From: CAMLIZ01 sp036231905 | Lineage (GTDB): Bacteria; Pseudomonadota; Gammaproteobacteria; Burkholderiales; Burkholderiaceae_C | Assembly (NCBI RefSeq): GCF_036231905.1 | Contig: NZ_JAZARE010000004.1 | Location: 459,720 to 523,719 of the forward strand | DNA length: 64,000 bases | Reading direction: 5' to 3' | Shown here: one piece after another, positions 16,645 to 23,865 of the stretch | Layout of the letters: each line of letters opens with the position of its first letter | Numbering within the stretch: the stretch's first letter is position 1 | Translations under genes and position numbers: made by a program | The notes under the pieces: generated by a model | What the model saw: the letters and a program-made list of their open reading frames with translations, nothing else | Told to the model about the DNA's origin: nothing | The model's database searches: none

Positions 16645-18324
16645 ATGAACGTCAAACGCTTCACCGGCCGCACTTCGCGCGATGCGCTGAACCTCGTGCG
16701 GCAGGCTTTCGGCGAAGACGCCGTCGTGCTGTCGACCAAACCGTGCCCCGAGGGCGTGGAAGTGCTCGCGATGGCACCCGACAGCATCCAGCAGATCGAG
16801 CGTGTGGCCGCCAGCGCCCCCACGGTCCGCGCCGCCAAGCCCGCCGCGGCCAGGACCGCCGCCCCCAGCCTGCCGGCACCGGCCAAGCCCGCCGCGCCGC
16901 AGCGCGCGGCCCAGGCACCCGCGCCGCGCGCTGCGGCCGCTGCCGGCAACACCGCAGTGGAACGCGATGTGGAGCAACTGGCCATGAGCACCCTGTCGTT
17001 CCAGGACTATGTGCGCGAGCGCATGCTCAAGCGCCGCCAGGCTTCGCTGCGCGAGGAGCCCACGCTGAACAACAACGCGGATGCGGCCGAGTCGCAGTTC
17101 GCGCCCGAAAGCATGTTCCCGGCCGATGCGGCCTTTGCGGCGCCCGCACCGGCACCCGCGGCTGCGGCCCCGGTGGCTGCGCCGGCCGAGCCGCCGGTGC
17201 GCCTGGCCGCGGTGCGCCCGCTGCGCCGCGAAGCACCCGCGGCCGCCGCAGCCCCTGCCGCCGAGCGCCACACGCCGCCCGTGCTGCGCGACGAGATCCG
17301 CGTGCAGCACAACGCACCGGTGCCCTCGCTCGCCCTGCATGCGCAGGACAGCGGCAGCCGGCGCGAGCAGGTGGAAATGATGAACGAGCTGCGTTCGATG
17401 AAGGGCCTGATCGAGGAGCGTTTCGGCGCCCTGGCCTTCATGGAGAAGCTGCAGCGCCACCCGGCGCAGGCCCGCCTGACCCAGAAGCTGATGGACACCG
17501 GCTTCTCGCCCGCGCTGATCCGCAAGCTGGTGGAAAGCCTGCCGCAGGACGTGGCCGACGAAAGCGCCTGGGCCGCCAACGTGCTGGAGCGCAACCTCAC
17601 CACCGGCGAACACGAAGCGGCGCTGGAAGACCAGGGCGGCGTGTTCGCGATGATCGGCTCCACCGGCGTGGGCAAGACCACCAGCACCGCCAAGCTGGCC
17701 GCCGCCTTCGCCGCCAAACATGGCGCCAACCACCTGGGCCTGATCACGCTGGACGCCTACCGCGTGGCTGCCCACGAACAGCTGCGCACCTATGGCCGCA
17801 TCCTCGGGGTGCCGGTGCACACCGCGCACGACCGCACCTCGCTGGAAGACCTGCTGGACCTGCTGTCGGCCAAGAAGATGGTGTTGATCGACACCGCCGG
17901 CATGGCCCAGCGCGATGCCCGCACCCGCGAGCTGCTGGAGATGCTGTCGCACCGCTCCATCCACAAGCTGCTGGTGGTGAACGCCGCCGCGCAGGGCGAG
18001 ACGATCGAGGACGTGGTGATCGCCTGGCGCGCCAGCCTGGCCGCCGGCGTCATCGTGTCGAAGATGGACGAGGCCGTGAAGCTCGGCCCCTGCCTGGACG
18101 TGCTGATCCGCCACAAGCTCAAGGTGCTGGGCGTGGCCAACGGCCAGCGGGTGCCGGAAGACTGGCACCGCCTGTCATCGCATGCGCTGGTGCACCGCTC
18201 GCTGCGGGCCAACGCCGCCACCGCCTACCGCATGGATTCCAGCGACGTGAACCTGGTGTTCGCCGGCCTGCACACCGTGGCCGGCCAGCGCCGCGCCGCC
18301 GCCAGCAGCGCGCTGAATGCCTGA
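16645..18324 (+). CDS. flhF: FlhF, SRP-type GTPase that places the polar flagellum
   Basis: FlhF is a GTPase of the SRP/FtsY class that marks the pole for flagellar assembly. The 559-residue protein begins MNVKRFTGRTSRDALNLVRQ, as FlhF proteins do, has an Ala/Pro-rich linker (about 60-250) and a C-terminal NG domain with P-loop GSTGVGKTT (338-346), LDAYRVAAHEQL and LIDTAGMAQRD. The ATG at 16645 follows CGGAG and fits the family start. In-frame codons further upstream cover the promoter boxes and are not counted. It overlaps the following flhG-like gene by 8 bases. Its presence suggests polar flagellation. Confidence 0.96.
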   Translation: MNVKRFTGRTSRDALNLVRQAFGEDAVVLSTKPCPEGVEVLAMAPDSIQQIERVAASAPTVRAAKPAAARTAAPSLPAPAKPAAPQRAAQAPAPRAAAAAGNTAVERDVEQLAMSTLSFQDYVRERMLKRRQASLREEPTLNNNADAAESQFAPESMFPADAAFAAPAPAPAAAAPVAAPAEPPVRLAAVRPLRREAPAAAAAPAAERHTPPVLRDEIRVQHNAPVPSLALHAQDSGSRREQVEMMNELRSMKGLIEERFGALAFMEKLQRHPAQARLTQKLMDTGFSPALIRKLVESLPQDVADESAWAANVLERNLTTGEHEAALEDQGGVFAMIGSTGVGKTTSTAKLAAAFAAKHGANHLGLITLDAYRVAAHEQLRTYGRILGVPVHTAHDRTSLEDLLDLLSAKKMVLIDTAGMAQRDARTRELLEMLSHRSIHKLLVVNAAAQGETIEDVVIAWRASLAAGVIVSKMDEAVKLGPCLDVLIRHKLKVLGVANGQRVPEDWHRLSSHALVHRSLRANAATAYRMDSSDVNLVFAGLHTVAGQRRAAASSALNA

Positions 18325-19156
18325 ACCCCGCATCGAAACGAACCGCACGACACCCATGCGCGACGCTTCCTTCCGCCGCCCGCCGCCGCAAGACCAGGCC
18401 GATGGCCTGCGCCGCATGTTCGCTGCCTCGCGGCCGCGCTTCGTGGCGGTGGCCAGCAACCCGCACGTTGCGTTCTCCGGCGTGCTGCTGGAGCGCCTGA
18501 CCAGCGCCTTCGCCACCCTGGGCCTGAAGAGCATCGTCGTCGATGCGAGCGAAAACGCCCCCGAGCCGAACGAGCTGGCGGTGGTGGACCTGTCCGTGTG
18601 CATCGAGCCGTTGTCCAGGGACGTGGCCTACCTCGCCGCACGCGGCCTGCCGCTGCGCCATGTGGATGCCCGCGGCAGCAGCGCCTCCTTCCTGCAGGCG
18701 GTGGCTGACGCCCTGCCGCGCGCCGACGTGGTGGTGATGCATGCACCGGCCTCGGACCTGTGCCGCCTGTTCAGCCGGCGTGCGGTGCGGCCGGTGCTGA
18801 TGGCCGCCGACCACCCCACCAGCGTGACCCACGCCTACGGTGCGATGAAGCTGCTCGCCGTGCGCAACGGCCTCATGAGCTATGACCTGCTGCTGTCGGC
18901 CGACCCGCAGTCGCCGCGCCGTGACCGCATCGCCGAGCAGCTGTCCAGCTGCGCCGACCGCTTCCTGGGTGCGGTGCTGCGCGACAGCGCGGTGATCGAC
19001 CCCGCTTCCGATGTGGACGACGTGCCCACCGCCGAGCTGCTGCGCCTGGCGCATGCCCTGCTGGGCAGCGAGGACGACCCGGCCGAGGCGCCGGAGCTGC
19101 GCGCCGCCCATCCGTATTCCCCCGTCTGGCCCGCCGCGGCCATGACCCGCAACTGA
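18317..19156 (+). CDS. flhG: FlhG/FleN-like protein (MinD-related) lacking the P-loop
   Basis: A 279-residue protein in the flhG position between flhF and fliA. Residues 25-33 (QDQADGLRR) match the DQAxxLR helix by which FlhG stimulates the FlhF GTPase. The following MinD-like core begins RFVAVASNPHVAFSGVLLER, where a working FlhG has the deviant Walker A GGxGKT. No P-loop glycine-lysine pair is visible, so ATP binding is doubtful. VVDASENAPEPNELAVVDLS resembles the next MinD strand. It may keep only the FlhF-activating role. The start overlaps flhF. An alternative ATG at 18356 would shorten the N-terminus by 13 residues. Confidence 0.8.
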   Translation: MPEPRIETNRTTPMRDASFRRPPPQDQADGLRRMFAASRPRFVAVASNPHVAFSGVLLERLTSAFATLGLKSIVVDASENAPEPNELAVVDLSVCIEPLSRDVAYLAARGLPLRHVDARGSSASFLQAVADALPRADVVVMHAPASDLCRLFSRRAVRPVLMAADHPTSVTHAYGAMKLLAVRNGLMSYDLLLSADPQSPRRDRIAEQLSSCADRFLGAVLRDSAVIDPASDVDDVPTAELLRLAHALLGSEDDPAEAPELRAAHPYSPVWPAAAMTRN

Positions 19157-19176
19157 ACAGTCCGGAGCTGACCTCC

Positions 19177-19893
19177 ATGTACACCGCCAAAGGCCGCCTC
19201 GACTCCGACTCGCTGCTCAAGCAGTACAGCCCCCTGGTGCGGCGCCTGGCCCACCAGATGATCGCCAAGCTGCCCGCCAACGTCGAAGTGGACGACCTGA
19301 TCCAGGTCGGCATGATCGGCCTCAACGACGCGCTCTCGCGCTTCGATGCCGCCCAGGGCGTGCAGTTCGAGACCTTCGCCACCCAGCGCATCCGCGGCGC
19401 CATGCTCGACGAGCTGCGCGGCAGCGACTGGATGAGCCGGGGCAACCGGCGCCAGCAGCGCAGCATCGAAGCCGCGGTGCACAAGCTGGAGCAGAAGCTC
19501 GGCCGCGCGCCGCAGGAAAGCGAGATCGCCAAGGAAATGGGCCTGAGCCTCACCGAGTACCAGGAGCTGCTGGGCAAGGTGCGCGGCACCCAGCTCGTGT
19601 ACCTGGAAGACATGTCCGGCGACGACGGCGACGACGACTACCTGGACCGCCACGTCACCGTCAACGAGGACGTGAACCCGCTGGGCGTGCTGCAGGACCG
19701 CCGCATGCGCGAGGCGCTGGTGGAGGCGATCAAGCACCTGCCCGAACGCGAGCAGTACGTGATGAGCATGTACTACGAGCACGACATGAACCTGAAGGAG
19801 ATCGCGGCCGTGCTGGGCGTGACCGAATCGCGGGTTTGCCAGCTGCACAGCCAGTCGATCGCCCGCCTGCGGGTCAAGTTGCGCGAGTGGTAG
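19177..19893 (+). CDS. fliA: FliA, flagellar sigma factor (sigma-28)
   Basis: The 238-residue sigma-28 directs late flagellar, motility and chemotaxis promoters and is held back by FlgM. Region 2 (VEVDDLIQVGMIGLNDALSR, FETFATQRIRGAMLDELR), region 3 and region 4 (LKEIAAVLGVTESRVCQLHS) are intact. GGAGCTGACC precedes the ATG. It is last in the flhF-flhG-fliA transcript. Its final codons and stop overlap a sigma-28 promoter (19874-19901) for the next gene, a self-controlled arrangement. Confidence 0.97.
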   Translation: MYTAKGRLDSDSLLKQYSPLVRRLAHQMIAKLPANVEVDDLIQVGMIGLNDALSRFDAAQGVQFETFATQRIRGAMLDELRGSDWMSRGNRRQQRSIEAAVHKLEQKLGRAPQESEIAKEMGLSLTEYQELLGKVRGTQLVYLEDMSGDDGDDDYLDRHVTVNEDVNPLGVLQDRRMREALVEAIKHLPEREQYVMSMYYEHDMNLKEIAAVLGVTESRVCQLHSQSIARLRVKLREW

Positions 19894-19901
19894 GCCGATA
19901 A
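19874..19901 (+). promoter_or_regulatory. Sigma-28 promoter overlapping the end of fliA
   Basis: TCAAGTTG, 12 bases, then a perfect GCCGATAA box. It ends 35 bases before the ATG of the soluble chemoreceptor and uses the last codons of fliA as its -35 region. Confidence 0.65.
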
Positions 19902-19936
19902 GGCACCGAAGCGCTAGTGATCCTGGAGACCTACCC

Positions 19937-21289
19937 ATGCTGAGCCTGTTCCGCCGCCAACAGAGTGGCGACATTGCACCTGCCTCGCCGGACCTGCGCG
20001 AGCCATCGGGCGGCCAGGAGGCGCTGCAAGCCGTGCGGGCCATCTCATCGCAGGTATCGCACATCGGCCACGACGCCGCCGAAGTGCGCGGCGCGATGGA
20101 AGACACCCAGAAGGTGGTGCAGGCGCAGACCGAGGCCATGAAGGCCCTGGCGGCGCAGCTGGTGGATGTGCAGAACGCGCAGGGCGCGATCGCCGGCGTC
20201 ACCACCGAGAGCCTGGAGGCCGTGGGCCGCGCGCGCGCCGCGCTGCAGGGCGTGAGCGCCGAGGTGCAGGGCATCGTGGACACCTTGCACCAGGTGTCCG
20301 ACGCCGCCGGGCAGATCACCCAGATCGCCTTGCAGACCCGCCTGGTGGCCTTCAACGCCTCGGTGGAAGCCAAGCGCGCCGGCGAGGCCGGACGCGGTTT
20401 CGGCGTGGTGGCCGATGCGGTGAAGGACCTGGCCGGCAAGGTGGAAACCTCGTCCAAGGCCATCATGCGCACCGTGGGTGAGCTCGACGCGCGCGTGGAT
20501 GCCTTCAGCCGCGAGCTGCGCCACGACGGCGCCGGCTCGCATGGCGCCATCCACGTGGCCTTTGCCAGCGTGGAAGAAGACGTGCGCCGCATCAGCCAGG
20601 CGGCGGAAGAAAGCCGCGCCACCTGCGGGCGCCTGAACGAACGCACGCGCGAGCTGGAGCGCGAGGTGCAGCAGGCGATGAGCGGCCTGACCACCGCCAT
20701 GGCCTGCAGCGACCGCTTCCTCAAGGTGTCGGAAGAGCTGATCGAGCAGATCGCCGGCTGCGGCGTGGAAACCGCGGACTCGCCCTACATCGCGGCTGCC
20801 CAGGAAGCCGCCGGACAGATCAGCCGGCTGCTGGAGGACGCGCTGCGCACCTCCACCATCACGCTGGCCGACCTGTTCGACGAACAGTACAAACCCATCC
20901 CCAAGACCAACCCGCCGCAGCACACCACACGCTACTGCGAGCTGGCCGACCGGCTGTTCCCGCAGGTGCAGGAGCGGGTGCTCGGCCTGTCGGACAAGGT
21001 GGCCTACTGCATCGCGGTGGACCGCAACGGCTATGTGGCGATGCACAACAAGAAGTACTCGCACCCCCAGCGCGGCGACGTGGTGTGGGACACCGCCAAC
21101 AGCCGCTACCGCCGCATCTTCAACGACCGCACCGGCCTGGCCTCGGCGCGCAACCAGCGCCCCTTCCTGCTGCAGACCTATCGGCGCGACATGGGCGGTG
21201 GCACCTTCGTGATCCTGAAGGAAGCGGCGGCCCCCATCGTGGTGAACAGCCGCCATTGGGGCGGCCTGCGCATCGGCTTCAAGTTCTGA
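19937..21289 (+). CDS. Soluble chemoreceptor with N-terminal signalling domain and C-terminal sensory domain
   Basis: A 450-residue receptor without membrane helices. The signalling coiled coil is at the N-terminus (about 30-210), with the hairpin tip QIALQTRLVAFNASVEAKRA and GRGFGVVADAVKDLA. This differs at several positions from the usual [17 protein letters not shown] tip. A second helical part with several Cys (about 220-330) follows. The C-terminal 120 residues (VAYCIAVDRNGYVAMHNKKY, FLLQTYRRDMGGGTFVI) look like a Cache-like cytosolic sensor. The order is inverted relative to normal receptors. A sigma-28 promoter ends 35 bases upstream, so it is part of the FliA regulon. Confidence 0.85.
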   Translation: MLSLFRRQQSGDIAPASPDLREPSGGQEALQAVRAISSQVSHIGHDAAEVRGAMEDTQKVVQAQTEAMKALAAQLVDVQNAQGAIAGVTTESLEAVGRARAALQGVSAEVQGIVDTLHQVSDAAGQITQIALQTRLVAFNASVEAKRAGEAGRGFGVVADAVKDLAGKVETSSKAIMRTVGELDARVDAFSRELRHDGAGSHGAIHVAFASVEEDVRRISQAAEESRATCGRLNERTRELEREVQQAMSGLTTAMACSDRFLKVSEELIEQIAGCGVETADSPYIAAAQEAAGQISRLLEDALRTSTITLADLFDEQYKPIPKTNPPQHTTRYCELADRLFPQVQERVLGLSDKVAYCIAVDRNGYVAMHNKKYSHPQRGDVVWDTANSRYRRIFNDRTGLASARNQRPFLLQTYRRDMGGGTFVILKEAAAPIVVNSRHWGGLRIGFKF

Positions 21290-21294
21290 CCTCG

Positions 21295-21474
21295 AAGTCC
21301 TGAACACCGGCGACGAACCGCAGTTCGTCGCGCGCAAGATCGTCACGACCCTGCGCCGCCCTTCGAGGTGGACGGCCAGCCCGTGCCCGGCAGCACCAGC
21401 ATCGGCATGGGCTACTACGGCGAGGTGAGGGACGCCGGGCGCAATGCCTGCCCGCTGGTGGTCTGCTGACCGAA
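21295..21474 (+). pseudogene. Remnant of a GGDEF (diguanylate cyclase) domain C-terminus, frameshifted
   Basis: Reading from 21295 gives LEVLNTGDEPQFVARKIVTT, and after a one-base shift near 21360 the frame continues PFEVDGQPVPGSTSIGMGYY and ends RDAGRNACPLVVC before TGA at 21474. These are the VARKI..PF.VDGQ..STSIG elements that end GGDEF domains. The upstream part with the GGDEF motif is missing, so it is a relic. The rest of the 336-base gap up to 21625 holds only the promoter region of the next gene. Confidence 0.65.
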
Positions 21475-21625
21475 GTAGCGGCCACTCACACACGCGCCGG
21501 GCCGAAACCGCGTCGTAACTTTTTGCACACGGAAGCCGGCCAGAGCTGTTACGTGTAGTCACATTTCATCCCCGCGATGTTTCAATCGCACCTCGACCCG
21601 CGGATGCCGGTGTCGGGGGGTTCAG

Positions 21626-23863
21626 ATGTTCCGTGCTGCCTGGTTCACCGTGCTGATCGAACGCGTCCTGCGGCCACTGGGCCGAATGGTGCTGCTGGGG
21701 CTCGCGCTGGTGCTCGCCGTGCCGGCCCAGGCCGGGCCGGGCAAGGGCACGGATCACGGCCACAAGATGGCGCGCGACCTGCGCGACGAGGTCGCACGCA
21801 GCATCCCGCTGCAGCGCTGGTCCCGCAATGTGGGGGGCCATCGCGAGGTCGAGGCGGTGGTGGTGGCCGAGCCGGATGCCGACCTGCGCGAGCTGATGCA
21901 GGCGGTGCGCCGCCTGGGCGGCAAGGTGGTGTCGCAACACGGCGTGATCGGCGGGCTGACGGTGCAGATGCGCGCTGGCGCCCTGCGCGCGCTGGCCGAG
22001 CGCGACGACGTGGCCAGCATTTCACCCAACCGCACCGTGGCACGGGCCTCCAGCCAGCTGGAGGCGGTGAGCGGCAGCACGTCGGGGCAGGTGCGCAGCT
22101 ATCCGCTCCCCACCCAGTACAGCGGCCTGGACGGCAGCGGCGTGGGCATTGCGGTGCTGGACTCCGGCATCATGAAGGCGCACCGCAACTTCGCCGACGC
22201 CTACGGCATGTCGCGCGTGCGGCGCAGCGTGGACATGCTCAAGGCCCGCGGCGGCCTGTGGGGCGACGGCGTGAGCGCTGGCAGCGTGTCGCTCGCGCCG
22301 GGCAGCGCCGAGCAGCGCGCCTACGAGTCGCTCATCGCCAACGACAGCAACCTGCTGCAGGACCCTTATGGCCACGGCACCCATGTGGCGTCGGTGGCGG
22401 CCGGGCGCGGCTTCTACCAGGCGCCCGATTCCACCGGCGTGGCGCCCAATGCCGACCTGTACGACGTGCGCGTGCTCAACGACAACGGCGTGGGCACGCT
22501 GAGCGATGTGATCGAGGGCATCGAGTGGGTGATCTACCACGCCCGTGAATACAACATCCGGGTGCTCAACCTCAGCCTGGCTGCCGCGTCCACCGAATCC
22601 TGGCGCACCGACCCGCTGTGCCGGGCGGCGCGCAGTGCAGTGGCCGCCGGCATCGTGGTGGTGGTCTCGGCCGGCAACGCCGGCAAGAACGTCAAGGGCA
22701 CCGAGGCCTACGGCACCATCGGTGCGCCAGGCAACGACCCGTCGGTGATCACGGTGGGCTCCGCGAACATCCACGGCACCAGTGATCGAGGCGACGACAG
22801 CGTCAACTTCTTCAGCTCGCGCGGCCCCACCCGCGGCGGCTCTGTGGACAGCGCGGGCGTGCGCCGCCCGGACAACCTGCTCAAACCCGACCTGGTGGCG
22901 CCGGGCAACCGGTTGGTGGGCGCCGCCGCCACGCAGGCCAGCCCGTCCAACCCCACCTGGAACCGCGTCGCTACCAAGAACCCGTCGCTGCTGAAGGAGG
23001 CCTCCAGCCGCCAGGTGTATGCCCAGACGCTGATGCTGCTCAGTGGCACGTCGGTGGCTGCGCCGGTGGTGTCCGGCGCGGCCGCCTTGCTGCTGCAGGC
23101 CAACCCCGGCCTGACCCCGCCGCTGGTCAAGGCGATGCTGCAGTACAGCGCACAGCCGCTGGCCGGGGCCAACCTGCTGCAGCAGGGCGCCGGCATGGTC
23201 AACGTGGCCGGTGCCGTGTCGCTGGCCCGCGCGGTCCGGCCGGACGTGTCCAGCGCCATCGCCTATGGCGCGCTCTGGCCCGGTGCCGGCATGCTGCGCC
23301 AGCCGCTGCCTGCGCCGGTGTCCAGCGTGGGCGGCAAGAGCTTCAACTGGTCGCGCATCGTGTTCCTGGGCGGCAACCATGTGATGAGCGGCGACGTGCT
23401 GTTCTCGCAGTACCAGCCGGTGTACGACCCGCGCCTGACCTGGGCCAACAACAAGGTGGTGAGGCTGCAGCCGTGGTACTGGGGGCCCTCGTGGACGACG
23501 CCGGGTGAGACCTATGTGGCCAGGTTCACCGAGGGCACGCCGCCCAACCAGCAGCTGCTGACCGCCGGGGTGGTGCGCGGCGACCGGCTGGTGGGCAGCA
23601 GCTCGCTGAAGGCGGGCACCGGCCTGTTCGCTCCCATGGGCACGCTGTCCACCTCCATCGTCTCCGGCACCGGGCTGGTGCTCAGCGAAGGCCTGGTGCT
23701 GAGTGAAGGGCTGGTGCTCAGCGAGGGCCTGGTGCTGAGCGAAGGATTGGTGCTCAGTGAAGGGCTGGTGCTCAGCGAGGGCCTGGTGCTGAGCGAAGGC
23801 CTGGTGCTGGGCGAGGGCGTGACGCAAGGCGAAGCACTCGACTCACCGGAAGGGGAGCCTTGA
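21626..23863 (+). CDS. Secreted subtilisin-family (S8) serine protease with a GLVLSE repeat tail
   Basis: The 745-residue exported protease has a signal peptide with long n-region (about 1-36), a pro-domain of inhibitor-I9 style (about 75-140), and an S8 catalytic domain with Asp179 (VAVLDSG-like IAVLDSGI), His253 (GHGTHVAS), oxyanion Asn351 (VSAGNAG) and Ser476 (LSGTSVAAP). A C-terminal domain of about 190 residues (505-690) follows. The protein ends with eight 6-residue repeats GLVLSE (the last GLVLGE) and an acidic tail. GGGGGTTC precedes the ATG, a poor ribosome site. The next gene starts 2 bases after its stop, so they share a transcript. Confidence 0.92.
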   Translation: MFRAAWFTVLIERVLRPLGRMVLLGLALVLAVPAQAGPGKGTDHGHKMARDLRDEVARSIPLQRWSRNVGGHREVEAVVVAEPDADLRELMQAVRRLGGKVVSQHGVIGGLTVQMRAGALRALAERDDVASISPNRTVARASSQLEAVSGSTSGQVRSYPLPTQYSGLDGSGVGIAVLDSGIMKAHRNFADAYGMSRVRRSVDMLKARGGLWGDGVSAGSVSLAPGSAEQRAYESLIANDSNLLQDPYGHGTHVASVAAGRGFYQAPDSTGVAPNADLYDVRVLNDNGVGTLSDVIEGIEWVIYHAREYNIRVLNLSLAAASTESWRTDPLCRAARSAVAAGIVVVVSAGNAGKNVKGTEAYGTIGAPGNDPSVITVGSANIHGTSDRGDDSVNFFSSRGPTRGGSVDSAGVRRPDNLLKPDLVAPGNRLVGAAATQASPSNPTWNRVATKNPSLLKEASSRQVYAQTLMLLSGTSVAAPVVSGAAALLLQANPGLTPPLVKAMLQYSAQPLAGANLLQQGAGMVNVAGAVSLARAVRPDVSSAIAYGALWPGAGMLRQPLPAPVSSVGGKSFNWSRIVFLGGNHVMSGDVLFSQYQPVYDPRLTWANNKVVRLQPWYWGPSWTTPGETYVARFTEGTPPNQQLLTAGVVRGDRLVGSSSLKAGTGLFAPMGTLSTSIVSGTGLVLSEGLVLSEGLVLSEGLVLSEGLVLSEGLVLSEGLVLSEGLVLGEGVTQGEALDSPEGEP
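23672..23815 (+). repeat. Eight 18-bp tandem repeats coding GLVLSE
   Basis: Eight units of 18 bases with silent third-position differences (GGGCTGGTGCTCAGCGAA and close variants). Because 18 is a multiple of 3, gain or loss of units keeps the frame. The units lie in the C-terminal tail of the S8 protease. Confidence 0.95.
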
Positions 23864-23865
23864 AC

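Noticed and set aside
23672..23815. CRISPR array
   Set aside because: The 18-bp units are contiguous with no unique spacers and keep a reading frame; they are protein-coding repeats. No other regularly spaced direct repeats with spacers were seen.
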